Made by a program: the position numbers and the translations under genes. Positions 6,156 to 16,578 of a stretch of DNA of 64,000 nt are shown in pieces. Source of the stretch: Planosporangium mesophilum (GTDB taxonomy: Bacteria; Actinomycetota; Actinomycetes; Mycobacteriales; Micromonosporaceae); NCBI RefSeq assembly GCF_016863255.1, contig NZ_BOON01000027.1:122572-186571 (forward strand), written 5' to 3'. A model generated the notes under the pieces. The model was not told where the DNA came from. It ran no database searches and saw nothing but the letters and a program-made list of their open reading frames with translations. The stretch's first letter is position 1. Each line of letters opens with the position of its first letter.

Positions 6156-9100
6156 TCACTTTGTTCCTTCGCGGTAACCCCTGACGAAGCCGACTGTGCC
6201 TGCCGCGCCCCGGGCCACCGCGCCGACCACCGGATTGTCGATGAAGCGGCCGACCCAGTCGCTCGCCTTGTCCTGGTAGTCGTACGCCGTGAACAAGCCG
6301 TTCTCGACGCCCTTGAAACCAATCGGGTTCCGGCCGACGATCCTCGATGTGATGCTGCGCTTGCGGTGTTGACCGTCGTAAAATGCGGGCCGCACGTCCT
6401 TGGACGAGTACACGTGGCGTGGCTTGTAGACCAGCGGGGCCCGGTGCTTGCCGAAGTGCGCGATCCCGCGACCCTCGACGGCGCCCGCGGCCATGCTCAT
6501 GGCCACCGCGCTGGGGTCGATCTGCCCCGAAGCGTACAGCTGGCTGCCCGCGTCGGCGACGCCGCCGGCCGCGCCGGCGAGCATGTGCCCGGCGGTGGAG
6601 GCGGCGGCGTCGCCCAGCCTGCCGGTGACCGTTTTGGCGACTGTGGCGGCGACGTACCCGCCGGCGTACCCGCTGACGACGCCCGTCAGGCCCTGCACGC
6701 CCCCTGTGCCCGCCGAGCCGAGCGCGTCGCCGACGTCGTGGATGTCGCCCTGCGCCGCGTCCTTGCCCAGGTTGATCAGGGCCCCGGCGCCGACCATGCA
6801 GGCCACCGCACCGACCCCGGCGGTCACCGCGGTGCAGGCGAGGCCGGCGGCGATGCCACCGACGATGGCAATGCCCTCGATGATCGCGTTCTTGTGGTCT
6901 TTGACGAACTTCGTGGTCGCCTGGTACGCATCCTTGATCTTGTTGGTGGCCGCTTGGACCGTCCGTTTCGTCTTGGCCAGGACCATCTTGCCGGCCTGCT
7001 TCGCCTTGACGAAGACCGCTTTCGCGGTCTTCTTGGCTTGGTTGATCTTCTTGGCCACGTACTTCTTGGCGCTGGTGTACGCCTTTTTCACCGCCCGTTG
7101 CGCGGCGTGGTAGGTCTTTTTCACGGCCCGTTTGGCGGTGGTGTACGCCTTCTTCGCGACCCGCTTGGCGGTGCTGTAGACCTTGCTGGCCACCCGCTTG
7201 GCAGCGTGGTACGTCTTCTTGACGGTCGTCGTCACCTTCTTGACGGCCGTCTTGACCACGCGCTTGGCGGTCGACGCGACCTTGCGCACCGTGTTGGAGG
7301 CCTTGGAGACCACCTTCCGAGCCGCCGAACTGACGCTCTTCACCGCCTTCTTGACGAAGCTCGGCATGCCCCAGTGCCCGGTCGGGTCGATCTCCGTCAG
7401 CGGGTTCTGGTTGGCGTAGACGAACCGGTTGGCGTCGACCGAGTCCGGGGTCGGGTCGAGGGTGGCGGAGTCGCGGCTGTCGAACTGCCCGGTGTCGGGG
7501 TTGTACCAGCGGGCCAGCATGTTCACCCGGCCGGTGGTCGGGTCAGTCCACTCCGACTGGTAGCCGAGCTGGCCGAGCATGCCGGTCCTTGCCAGTACGT
7601 TGCCGAGCGGGTCGTAGCTGGTGGACCCGGTCAGCGCGGTGCCGGTGGCGGTGAACTGGCCGATCAGGTCGGTGTGCAGGTCGGTCCAGGCGTATGCCTG
7701 GGTGCTGCCCGAGGCGACGCCGAGCAGGTCGTCCTCGGCGTCGCGGGTGTACGTGGCGGACCCGTCGGACGCCAGGGTGTTCTCCAGCCCGCTGTAGGCG
7801 AAGCCGGGGCGGATGAGGCGGCCGAGCCCGTCGTACGTGTACTGCTGCGTCTGCGTCGTCGACGCGTCCTGCGACACCACCTGCCCGAACGCGTCGGACT
7901 TCGTGGTCAGCGTGCCCGCGTTGCCGCTGGTGGAGGCGAGGGTGCCCCGGGCGGTGTACTTGTACCCGGTGGTGCCGTCGCCGGTGAGCTGATTGCGCTG
8001 GTCGTAACTGAAGTACCGGCCGCCGACCTGCACCCGGTTACCGGACCGGTCGTATCCGTACGTCACGGTGTTGGAGCCGTTGTTCCACGAGGTCAACCGG
8101 TCGGCCAGGTCGTAGGTGTAGGTGTTGGTGGTGGAGCCGGTGAAGCCGGTGACGGCCTTCGAGATCTCGTTGCCGTTGGCGTCGTAGCCGTAGGTGATCT
8201 TGGCTATCGAGGTACCGCCGGAGGACTTCAGTTCGTCGGAGACGAGCCGGTGCTGGGCGTCGTAGCCGAAGGAGCGGGTGTTGCCGCCGCTGCCCGCGTA
8301 TCCGATCCTCGCCACCTGCGACAGGCTGTTGTACGCGTACGTGGCCTGGACTCCGGTGGTCGGGTTGGCCGCGCTCGCCACCCGGCCCGCGCTGTCGTAG
8401 CCGTAGGTCGTGGTGCCCGCCGCGTCGGTACGGGAGGCGATCTCGCCGTCCGGGTTGTAGGTGAACGACGAGTTCCCGGCGGCTCCGGAGGCGCTCAGCA
8501 GGTCGTCGCGGTCGTCGTAGCTGAACGTCGTGGCCCCTGCCGAACCGGACGCGGAGGTCATCCGCCGGGCAGCGTCATAGCCGAAGGTACGGTCGGTGGT
8601 GGCCGCCTCGGCGCCCGTGCCGGCCTGCCGCGTCAGGTTGCCTACCGAATCGAAGGTGTTGCTCACGCTGACCCCGCCGGGGGAGCGCAGCGTGACCGGC
8701 TGGGCCGCCGCGTCGTAGGAGACCGTGAACGTGCGGTCCGCCGCGTCCGGGAACGCCGTGGTGGCCGGCTCGATCTGCGACTCCGGCAGTCCCCAGCTGT
8801 TGTACGTGGTCAGGAACGCGTTTCCGCGCCCGTCGGTCATCCGGGTCCGGTGGCCGGACTGGTCGTAGCCGAAGGTGGTGGTGATGGAATCGGTGGCGCT
8901 GACCGGCTCGACCTGGGAGATGAGCAGCCCGGTCGCGTCGTAGCCGAACCTCGTGGTGGTGCCGCGCGGGTCGGTCGCGGCGGTCAGCTTGCCCTCGTTG
9001 TCGTACGCGTTGGTGTCGGTGCTCAGCAGCGTGTCGGCCGCGTCGTACACCTTCGTCGCCACCGGGCGCCCGACGGCGTCGTAGGTGGTGGTGGTGTAGG

Positions 9101-12100
9101 TCCCGTCCGGCGCGGTCTCCCGGATCTCCCGCCCCGCACCGTCGTAGGCGAACTTCGTGACGTTGCCCGCCCCGTCGGTCGAGGTCACGACCTCGCCGGC
9201 CGCGTTGTACGTGCGCGACTCGACCACGCCCGCGGGGGACTTGGTGGAGGTCAGCCACCCGCCGGCGCCGTACGTGCTGGTGGTGGTGTGGTTGCTGCTG
9301 GTCTGGCGTACCACCTCGGTGGAGGTGACCTCGCGGTCGAGGAAGTCGTACGTGGAGCGGGACACCGCTCCGGTCGGGTCGGTCTGCGACAGCTCGTGAC
9401 CGAGCAGGTCGTAGGTGTACGTGGTGACCGCGGCGTTCGGGTCGGTCACCTTGGCCAGCCGGCCCATCTGGTCGTAGGTGTAGGTGGTGGTGTTGCCGAG
9501 CGGGTCGGTCTCGGAGACGAGCTGGCCGCGCTCGTCGTAGCTGTCGCGCTCCACCGCGTCGATCCGCGTGGACGAGCCGGGCGGGGTGTACGGCGGCCGC
9601 CGCGTGGCGACCACCCGGCCGGCCGCGTCGTACTCGTCCGTGGTCACGTTGCCGTTGGGATCCTTGACCTCCACCTGCTCGCCGAAGGTGTTGTAGCCGA
9701 CGTAGGTCACCGGCCGGGTCAGCACGGCGCCGCCGCCGCTCTCCGTGGACACCGCCGGCTCCACGCTGACCACCTGCTGGCCGGCCTCGTCGTACTCGTA
9801 GTTCGTGGTGTTGCCACCGGGATCGATGACCGCGGTGGCCAGGCCGTCCTGGTCGAGGGCGTAGGTGGTGCGGACCACCCCGACGCCGGCCTCCGGGGCG
9901 GTACCGGACCGGACGCTGCCGATCTCGCTCGCGCTCAGGACCCGGGAGTAGACCTGGACGTCGCTGATCCGGCCGTTCCAGTAGCCGTCCTGGGCGCCAC
10001 CGGTGAGGCCGGCGCCGATGAGCAGCGACCGACGCGCGGTCCAGCCCGCGGCGAAGGTGGCGCTGCCCTCGGCGGCGCCGTTGACGTAGAGGGTCATCGT
10101 GCCCGCCGCCGCGTCGTACACGCCGGCCAGATGGGTCCAGGTGTTCAACGCCGGCGTGCTCGTCGAGGTCGCCGTCGTCAGGCCTGTCTCGCCGGCGCTG
10201 TCGCTCGGCCGCATGGTGAACTGCCACCGGTTGGCGGTCTTGTCGTAGCGCACGTCGAACGAGCTCTGCTGCGCTCCGGTGGCGGCGAACGCCTTGCGCA
10301 CCGCGCCGTTGTCGCCCAGGTTTACCCAGCCGGCGACGGTGAAGCTGCGCGCGGTGTCGACGGTCGGTCCGGCGCTGGTGATCGCGCCGCTGCCGGTGAG
10401 GACCGCCGAACCGCCCCGGTCGGCCGACCAGGAGACGCCGCTGCCGGTGGTGCCAGGGTTGTTCCCGGCGGAGTCGGCCGCGATGCTGCCGCTGGACTCC
10501 GCCAGCCGCCAGCGGTTGACCGGCGTGAACGAGCCGTTGTTCTCGGTGGTGGCCAGGACCCGGCCCAGCGGGTCGTACATGGTGTCGGTGTTGGACACCG
10601 TGCCGGCCGGGTCGGAGAGCGTCTCGTTGACCACGTGGTCGTCGGCCGAGTAGGTCACGCTGGTGGTCCGCTTGAGGCCCGCCGGGTCCAGCGTGCTGGA
10701 CGTGGTGCGCCCGGCGGCGTCGTAGACCGCGGTGGTTGTCGTCGCGCCGTTGTTCGTCACCTGCGAGATCAGGTTCCCGGCCGCGTCGTAGCCGTTCTCC
10801 TCGAGCACGAAGCTCGCGCCGGTCGCCGGGTCGCTGCGGGTGACCTTCGCGGTCAGCCCGTTGTCGGTGTACCTGTAGGAGGTCACCCACCCCATCGCGT
10901 CGGTCTCGGAGGCGAGCCGCCCCGCCGGGTCGTAGGCCTGTGACTCCAGCACCACGTCCTTGGCCGGCGAGGGGGCGTTGGGGTCCCCGGTGTAGCCGAC
11001 GAGGGTGGTGGTCAGCAGTTGGCCCTCGGCGTCGTACGCGCTGCGGGTCTCGCCGCCGTCGGCCTCCACCTCCCGTACCACGTTGCCGTACGCGTCGTAC
11101 TCGAACCGGGTGACCTTGCCGGCCTCGTCCGTCGTGCTGACCTGCTGGCCGTACGTGTTGTAGGTCGAGGACTCCGTGCGCGAGGCGTCCCCGCCGGTGG
11201 TGTCGGCGATGGTCTGCGACGTGACCAGACCGTCGGCGTCGTAGACGACGGTGGTCAGCGGGGTGTGCACCGCGCCGGTCACGCGGTTGGTGACCGGCGG
11301 GTCGGTCTGCGACACCTGCCGGCTCTGGCCGTCGTAGCTTCTCGAGGTGACCAGCCCGGCCGGGTAGCTGTCGGTGACCTCCTTCTGCGTCGTCACCCGC
11401 CCCACGCCGTCATAGCCGTAGCTGGTGACCTTGCCGACCGGGTCGGTGACCGAGGCCACATCGCCGCTGCGGAGGTAGGTGACCCGCTGCACCGCGCCGC
11501 CCGCCGTGGTCAGCGTCATCGGCAGGCCCGCGGGCGCGTACCCGCCGTCGGCCGCCGCCACGCTGGTGCCGTCGGTGTAGTCGGTCCGGGTCACCCGACC
11601 CAGCGGGTCGGTCACCGCGGTCCGGTTGCCCTTGGCGTCGTACGTGTACCTGGTCAGGTACGTGTTGTCGGTGGCCGAGGCCGACCGGCCGTCGCGCACG
11701 GTCAGCAACTGGTCGTTGCGCGGGTCCGGGGTCAGGACCGCGGTCGTGGCGTCCGGGTAGTACGTGTAGTACACAGTGGAGCACTTGTTCGCCGACCGGT
11801 CCTGACAGGTGGTTGTGGACAGGTCGTTGCCGCGGACGTCGTGCTCGGTGGTGGTGACGTTGCCGTTCGGGTCGGTGACCGTCCGCAGGAATCCGCCGGT
11901 GTCGTACCCGTACTGCGTCTTGTTGCCCAGCGCGTCGGTCTCGGCCAACTCCTGTCCGGTCGCCACGTCGTAGACGTGCGTGATGGTCTTGCCGGTCGGG
12001 TCGGTCAGCTTCACCGTACGCACCGGCGTGCCGGCCGAGCGGTCGCGCGCCGCGAACTGTGCCGCCGCCTGCGCCGCGGACAGCTGTGCGTTGTAGTACG

Positions 12101-15100
12101 CGACCTCGGCGATCTGGCCCTTGAAGTAACCGCGGGTGTTGGTGGGCGGTGACGGCCAGCCGCCGGTGACGTTGCCCGCCCCCACGTACGCGTACGCGGC
12201 GGTCGTCTTGACCAGCGCGCCGGACAGGGTGCCCACCTGCGCCCCGTCCAGGTACATCGTCTGCGTGTTGGTGGCGGCGGCCAGCACGACCTGGTGCCAG
12301 TTGCCGTCGTTGACCTTCCCGGCCGTGGTGATCGAGTTACTGACACTGCCGGCCCAGAACTGGCCGCGCAGCTTGCCGTCGGCGCCCACGTACAGCGCCG
12401 GCGTCCAGCTCCCGGTCGCCGGGTTCGCGGCGGTGATCGCCTCCGTTTCGTAGCTGAACAGAACCCCGCCGGTGGCGGCGCCGGCCGGCACCTTGAACCA
12501 CATGCTCACCGAGTGCGGACCGGTGGCCGGAATATCCGCCGTGGGCAGTTGCAGGAACGAGGAGGCGCCGTCGAAGTCAGCCACCGTCCGGTCGCCGAAC
12601 GGGCCGCCCGCGGCGCCCAGCGTCACAGCGTTGTAGGTGGCGGTGTTGCCATTGACCTCGTTGATCGCGTACGTGGTGCCGGATTCGGCCAGCCGCCAGT
12701 AGTCCACCGGGCCGCCGCCCAGCACCGCGCCGACGTACGCCTGACTGGAGCCGGAGACCGACGGCTTGTTCAGCTTCCAGACCCCGCCGTCGGTGTCGGT
12801 CACCTGGGTGACCGTACCGTCGGCCGGGTCGTAGGCGACCTTCGCCGAGGGGTTCCCGGAGGGGCGGACCACTGAGGTCAGCGGCCGGGCGGCGGCTGTG
12901 CCGGTCCGGTGGATGGCCGCCACCTGCGGCGCGGTCAACGGCCGGTCGAAGAAGCCCACCTCGGCGATGGAGCCCTTGAAGAACGAGGCGTGCCCGGTGT
13001 GGTCGCTGCCGCCGCCGTTGTAGTACGGGTTGTCCGGCCACGAGCCGCCGATGAACCCGGCCCCGATGTACTCGTTGTTGGTGCCGTCCGGGGCCCAGAT
13101 CTGCAGCTGGCCGGTGCGGCTGCCCACCAGGGCCCCGTCCAGGTACAGCGCCTGGGAGTTGCCCGCGCCGGAGAGCGTCAGGTGGTGCCAGCTCCCATCC
13201 GTCACCGAACCACTCGTGGCGATCGGTGTGGTGTTGCCGTCCCAGAACTTGCCGTACAGCTTGCCGCTGGTGCCCACGTAGAGGGCGGGCGTGTAGTTGC
13301 GCGGGGTGGTGGTGTTCGTGACCGGGTCGGCCTGGTAGCTGAAGAGCACGCCCTGGTCACCGGCGTTCGCCTTGAACCACATGCTGATCGACTGGTAGCT
13401 GACCGTCGAGATCAGCTTCGCCGGCAGGCGCACCGACGAGGAGGTGCCGTTGAAGCCGGCTGCCGTCCCCGCCGAGCCCGGCAGCGGGCCGGGCTGCCCC
13501 AGGCTCACGTTCGCGTACGCGCCGTTGTCGACGCCCTGCTGGTCCAGGACCGCGCTGGCCGCGGTGGCGCCGCCGCTCTCACCCAGTCGCCAGTAGGAGC
13601 GCGGGCCCGCGTTCATCACGGCACTGGCGTATCGGGAGTTGGTGCCGTACGTGTACGTGGTGCACGCGGTGGCCGAGGTCGGCGGACACACCTTGGCCAG
13701 GTGGTCGCCGTCGTAGGAGTACGACCAGGTCAACGTCGTGCCGGCGGTCCCCGGCGTGACCGGGTCGGTGGTCACCGTTGCCACGTGCGCCGCGGTCGCG
13801 CCGGACGGCGTCGACCAGGCCAGGCTCAGCGACCGGCCCGCGGCGGAGGTGGCCTTGGTCGGCCGCCCGGACGCGTCGTAGCTGAACGTCTGGGCACGCC
13901 CCTGCGCGTCCGCGACCGACGTGATGCCGAACCGGCCGGCCGTCGACGTCGCGGCCGTGAACTTGTAGGTGGTGCCGTCCTTGTCGGCCAGCGTGTAGCC
14001 GCCGCCGGAGACCGGCGTGAACGTCGCGAACCGACCGGCGGGCGGTGCGAACGTGCCGTCGCCGTTGCGGCCGAACGCCAGCTCCTGCCCGCCCGGGTAC
14101 GTCACGACGACGCTGTGCAGCGCCCCGGCCGCGTCCTTCTGCTCCGTCGCGGCTGCGTCGAAGACGGTCGACCAGGCGGCGCCGAATGCCCCGCTCACCC
14201 GTGGGTCCTGGCTGTTGTACGAGCGCTGCACGGCCAGCTTCGGGCCCACCGTAGGCACCACGGCGTCGGTCGCGGAGGTGGTGTAGTTCGCGACGCTCGG
14301 TTCGAAGCCCTTGCCGCCGTTCTGGGCCAGGGCCGAGGTGATCAGCGGCTGCGGCACCGGCGTGGCGAGGGTGTTGACGGTCTGGGAGGTGCTCAGGTGG
14401 CCGCCGTCATAGGCCCAGACGGTCCACGTGTAGGCCTGGCCCCATTTCAGGTTCCCCGCCGGGACCGTCCAGTTGCGGGCCGTCTGCCAGCCCGAGTCCA
14501 CCACGATCGCCGTGGCGTCCTTGTTCATGACGCGGAAGTAGTACTGCATCGGCTCCGGCCAGGCGTCGGGGTCACGGGAGGTGGCCATGAGCTCCGGGGT
14601 CAGCGACGTGGCCGAGTAGGCGTCGGTCGGGTACTGCTCGTCCACCTGCGGGAGGACGTTCGGCGTGTACTCCACCTGCAGGTACGGCTCGTACGGGCCG
14701 ATCTGGTCGTAAGCGGTGAACTTCTTCCACTGGGTGGAGTCGGTCTGCGACGCGGTGACGGCCAGGCCGTAGTTGCTGTCGCCCAGCGCCCAGTTCTGGA
14801 AAGTCGTGGTGGTCAGCGGCACCCGCACCCACTTGCCGACGGTGCGGTCGCCGGCCGTGTTGGTGCACGCCACCCCGGGGTCCGGGGTCAGCGAGCCGAT
14901 CGAGGCCCCGAACGTCGGACCGGGGTACGTGATGTCCCAGATCGTCCACGGTTGAGTCACCGGGTTGACGTTGAACGGCTTCGGGGTGCAGGTGTAGGCC
15001 CAGGACAGGTACAGGTTCAGCGACGTCGAGGCGATCTTCGCGCCCTGGAACACGGAGTCGAACCCGGAGAACTTCAGGAAGCTGTACGCCTTCTCGCCGC

Positions 15101-16337
15101 CCGCGTTCCAGGTACCCGTCTGCAGGTCGTTCTCGTATGACTTGTCCATGATGGACGTGCTGATCACGTACGTGTCGCCGGTGGTGAGCATCTTCGCGAT
15201 CAGCGTCGTCGGGTCCACCGTCACCGGGTACTTCCGGGCCGGGTCCCGCAGCCAGGCCTGGTCGGCGCTCACCCGCAGCGCGGGCGCCCCGTCGACGCTG
15301 GTCAACTCGTACTTCACGGCCTCGGAACGGGCGAACCCGCCTGAGCGCGGGTTGAACGCGGAGTCCTCCATGTAGCCGGCCGGTATCCGGCCCTGCACCG
15401 CACCCGCCCCATCCACCAGGGTCACCGATCCGTTGCTCTCCAGGCGCGGGGTGAGCCCCTCCAACCGCAGCGGGAACACCCAGGAGGACTCGGCCGGGGG
15501 CGAGTGCAGGACCAGTGACTCCTTGACCCCCGTGGGCACGCTTGACAGGCGCAGGTCGACGCCCGGCCGCACGCCCGGGTAGGTGACCGCGGCGCCCTGC
15601 GCGCGGGCGGTGACCGGCGCCGCGCCGGCCAGCGAGTACGCCATCGACCGGCCGTCACCCAGGCTCAGCTGCGCCAGTTTCGGGTCGTCGGCCCGGCCGG
15701 CGAACTCCGCGCCCGGCGAGTTCGCCTTCTGCCGCAGCCTCCCGTCCGCCCCCGCGACAAGGGTGCGGTCAATCGGCTGCCAGGTCCCGTCGGCCGCCCG
15801 GAAGTTGACCGGGTTCTGGAAGATCTTGCGGCTGTACGAGCCGTCCGGGTTCTCGTACACGTCCGAGTTGGCCGAGGCGGCCGCGGCGATCCGGCGGCTC
15901 TGCCCAGGCCGGAAACTGTCGCCGTTGGTGATCTGCCGGGTCCGGTCCTGCTTCGCCTCCGGCCCCGAAGGGGTGGCCGGCGGGACCGTCCTGTTCGGCC
16001 GGCCCGGCGCCGAGCGGGTGGCCGGTGCCAGTGCCCCGGTCGGCAGGTCCGGTGCCCGGCCCGCGCCCCCGCCGGCGGTGGTCTGTGCCGTCGGCGCATA
16101 GTGCTGCTTGCCCGCGGCCGTGCCCGAGGGCTGCACCGGCGAGTCCGGCAGCGGTCTCGCCGACGCGATCGACGGCGGCAACCACGACCACAGCCAGGAC
16201 AACGGGAAGGGCCGGCCGGCCGGAACGGCGCCCGGCGGCACCGCCACACTCAGTACGAACACCACGGCCGTGGCCAGGGCGACCCGGCGGACCGCCCGAG
16301 TCATACCGGTTGATCTTCTCGTCCTGGTACGACCCAT
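6156..16337 (-). CDS. Secreted giant Rhs/YD-repeat protein with three LamG domains and lysine-rich C-terminus
   Basis: A 3393-residue secreted polymorphic-toxin-type protein. ATG 16337 is preferred over 16460 because GGGGAGG lies 8 bases upstream and MGRTRTRRSTGMTRAVRRVA plus a hydrophobic stretch forms a signal peptide. Approximate order: NPDGS scaffold near residue 170; DNRLRE-like beta domain 390-560; YD repeats; LamG 915-1145 and 1210-1430; YD repeats; LamG 1940-2140; YD repeats to 2910; Rhs core end (GQFDSRDSATLDP, then DPTGHWG) near 2955-2990. The last 400 residues hold Lys/Ala repeats such as AKRVAKKAYTTAKRAVKKTY (2990-3145), a Gly/Ala hydrophobic segment (3150-3260) and a tail with no recognised toxin motif. 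No immunity gene follows; only insertion-sequence debris and a tRNA scar do. Confidence 0.9.
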   Translation of the reverse strand: MGRTRTRRSTGMTRAVRRVALATAVVFVLSVAVPPGAVPAGRPFPLSWLWSWLPPSIASARPLPDSPVQPSGTAAGKQHYAPTAQTTAGGGAGRAPDLPTGALAPATRSAPGRPNRTVPPATPSGPEAKQDRTRQITNGDSFRPGQSRRIAAAASANSDVYENPDGSYSRKIFQNPVNFRAADGTWQPIDRTLVAGADGRLRQKANSPGAEFAGRADDPKLAQLSLGDGRSMAYSLAGAAPVTARAQGAAVTYPGVRPGVDLRLSSVPTGVKESLVLHSPPAESSWVFPLRLEGLTPRLESNGSVTLVDGAGAVQGRIPAGYMEDSAFNPRSGGFARSEAVKYELTSVDGAPALRVSADQAWLRDPARKYPVTVDPTTLIAKMLTTGDTYVISTSIMDKSYENDLQTGTWNAGGEKAYSFLKFSGFDSVFQGAKIASTSLNLYLSWAYTCTPKPFNVNPVTQPWTIWDITYPGPTFGASIGSLTPDPGVACTNTAGDRTVGKWVRVPLTTTTFQNWALGDSNYGLAVTASQTDSTQWKKFTAYDQIGPYEPYLQVEYTPNVLPQVDEQYPTDAYSATSLTPELMATSRDPDAWPEPMQYYFRVMNKDATAIVVDSGWQTARNWTVPAGNLKWGQAYTWTVWAYDGGHLSTSQTVNTLATPVPQPLITSALAQNGGKGFEPSVANYTTSATDAVVPTVGPKLAVQRSYNSQDPRVSGAFGAAWSTVFDAAATEQKDAAGALHSVVVTYPGGQELAFGRNGDGTFAPPAGRFATFTPVSGGGYTLADKDGTTYKFTAATSTAGRFGITSVADAQGRAQTFSYDASGRPTKATSAAGRSLSLAWSTPSGATAAHVATVTTDPVTPGTAGTTLTWSYSYDGDHLAKVCPPTSATACTTYTYGTNSRYASAVMNAGPRSYWRLGESGGATAASAVLDQQGVDNGAYANVSLGQPGPLPGSAGTAAGFNGTSSSVRLPAKLISTVSYQSISMWFKANAGDQGVLFSYQADPVTNTTTPRNYTPALYVGTSGKLYGKFWDGNTTPIATSGSVTDGSWHHLTLSGAGNSQALYLDGALVGSRTGQLQIWAPDGTNNEYIGAGFIGGSWPDNPYYNGGGSDHTGHASFFKGSIAEVGFFDRPLTAPQVAAIHRTGTAAARPLTSVVRPSGNPSAKVAYDPADGTVTQVTDTDGGVWKLNKPSVSGSSQAYVGAVLGGGPVDYWRLAESGTTYAINEVNGNTATYNAVTLGAAGGPFGDRTVADFDGASSFLQLPTADIPATGPHSVSMWFKVPAGAATGGVLFSYETEAITAANPATGSWTPALYVGADGKLRGQFWAGSVSNSITTAGKVNDGNWHQVVLAAATNTQTMYLDGAQVGTLSGALVKTTAAYAYVGAGNVTGGWPSPPTNTRGYFKGQIAEVAYYNAQLSAAQAAAQFAARDRSAGTPVRTVKLTDPTGKTITHVYDVATGQELAETDALGNKTQYGYDTGGFLRTVTDPNGNVTTTEHDVRGNDLSTTTCQDRSANKCSTVYYTYYPDATTAVLTPDPRNDQLLTVRDGRSASATDNTYLTRYTYDAKGNRTAVTDPLGRVTRTDYTDGTSVAAADGGYAPAGLPMTLTTAGGAVQRVTYLRSGDVASVTDPVGKVTSYGYDGVGRVTTQKEVTDSYPAGLVTSRSYDGQSRQVSQTDPPVTNRVTGAVHTPLTTVVYDADGLVTSQTIADTTGGDASRTESSTYNTYGQQVSTTDEAGKVTRFEYDAYGNVVREVEADGGETRSAYDAEGQLLTTTLVGYTGDPNAPSPAKDVVLESQAYDPAGRLASETDAMGWVTSYRYTDNGLTAKVTRSDPATGASFVLEENGYDAAGNLISQVTNNGATTTTAVYDAAGRTTSSTLDPAGLKRTTSVTYSADDHVVNETLSDPAGTVSNTDTMYDPLGRVLATTENNGSFTPVNRWRLAESSGSIAADSAGNNPGTTGSGVSWSADRGGSAVLTGSGAITSAGPTVDTARSFTVAGWVNLGDNGAVRKAFAATGAQQSSFDVRYDKTANRWQFTMRPSDSAGETGLTTATSTSTPALNTWTHLAGVYDAAAGTMTLYVNGAAEGSATFAAGWTARRSLLIGAGLTGGAQDGYWNGRISDVQVYSRVLSASEIGSVRSGTAPEAGVGVVRTTYALDQDGLATAVIDPGGNTTNYEYDEAGQQVVSVEPAVSTESGGGAVLTRPVTYVGYNTFGEQVEVKDPNGNVTTDEYDAAGRVVATRRPPYTPPGSSTRIDAVERDSYDERGQLVSETDPLGNTTTYTYDQMGRLAKVTDPNAAVTTYTYDLLGHELSQTDPTGAVSRSTYDFLDREVTSTEVVRQTSSNHTTTSTYGAGGWLTSTKSPAGVVESRTYNAAGEVVTSTDGAGNVTKFAYDGAGREIRETAPDGTYTTTTYDAVGRPVATKVYDAADTLLSTDTNAYDNEGKLTAATDPRGTTTRFGYDATGLLISQVEPVSATDSITTTFGYDQSGHRTRMTDGRGNAFLTTYNSWGLPESQIEPATTAFPDAADRTFTVSYDAAAQPVTLRSPGGVSVSNTFDSVGNLTRQAGTGAEAATTDRTFGYDAARRMTSASGSAGATTFSYDDRDDLLSASGAAGNSSFTYNPDGEIASRTDAAGTTTYGYDSAGRVASAANPTTGVQATYAYNSLSQVARIGYAGSGGNTRSFGYDAQHRLVSDELKSSGGTSIAKITYGYDANGNEISKAVTGFTGSTTNTYTYDLADRLTSWNNGSNTVTYGYDRSGNRVQVGGRYFSYDQRNQLTGDGTTGYKYTARGTLASTSGNAGTLTTKSDAFGQVVSQDASTTQTQQYTYDGLGRLIRPGFAYSGLENTLASDGSATYTRDAEDDLLGVASGSTQAYAWTDLHTDLIGQFTATGTALTGSTSYDPLGNVLARTGMLGQLGYQSEWTDPTTGRVNMLARWYNPDTGQFDSRDSATLDPTPDSVDANRFVYANQNPLTEIDPTGHWGMPSFVKKAVKSVSSAARKVVSKASNTVRKVASTAKRVVKTAVKKVTTTVKKTYHAAKRVASKVYSTAKRVAKKAYTTAKRAVKKTYHAAQRAVKKAYTSAKKYVAKKINQAKKTAKAVFVKAKQAGKMVLAKTKRTVQAATNKIKDAYQATTKFVKDHKNAIIEGIAIVGGIAAGLACTAVTAGVGAVACMVGAGALINLGKDAAQGDIHDVGDALGSAGTGGVQGLTGVVSGYAGGYVAATVAKTVTGRLGDAAASTAGHMLAGAAGGVADAGSQLYASGQIDPSAVAMSMAAGAVEGRGIAHFGKHRAPLVYKPRHVYSSKDVRPAFYDGQHRKRSITSRIVGRNPIGFKGVENGLFTAYDYQDKASDWVGRFIDNPVVGAVARGAAGTVGFVRGYREGTK

Positions 16338-16578
16338 GGCCGGCCTCCCCGGTCGGAATTGACTGTTTGAGCAAGAGGGTTTCATATATCGACGGTGGTA
16401 AGCATGAGCCGAAAGGATGGTGCGTCGGCGAGCCGAAAGTCCGATGTGGATAATGCGCAATCCGTTGCCGCAGCACGCAAATTCGACGTAGCCGGTCGGC
16501 CGGGTACCGCCGGCGTGGCGGTCGCGCTATCGTCGCTGAACGCGGCCGGGCGCGCCGCGAGGTCCGGAGTGGGGCGTG

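Noticed and set aside
6132..10943. Very long plus-strand frame (about 1600 codons) opposite the Rhs gene, and similar long frames at 10.9-15.1 kb
   Set aside because: They mirror the YD-repeat and LamG codons of the minus-strand gene, are Arg/Gly/Val-rich without domains, and result from the high third-position GC.
7600..12000. DNA tandem repeat or CRISPR-like array in the Rhs gene
   Set aside because: The periodicity is of protein YD motifs with varied codons and spacing; there are no identical repeats with unique spacers.
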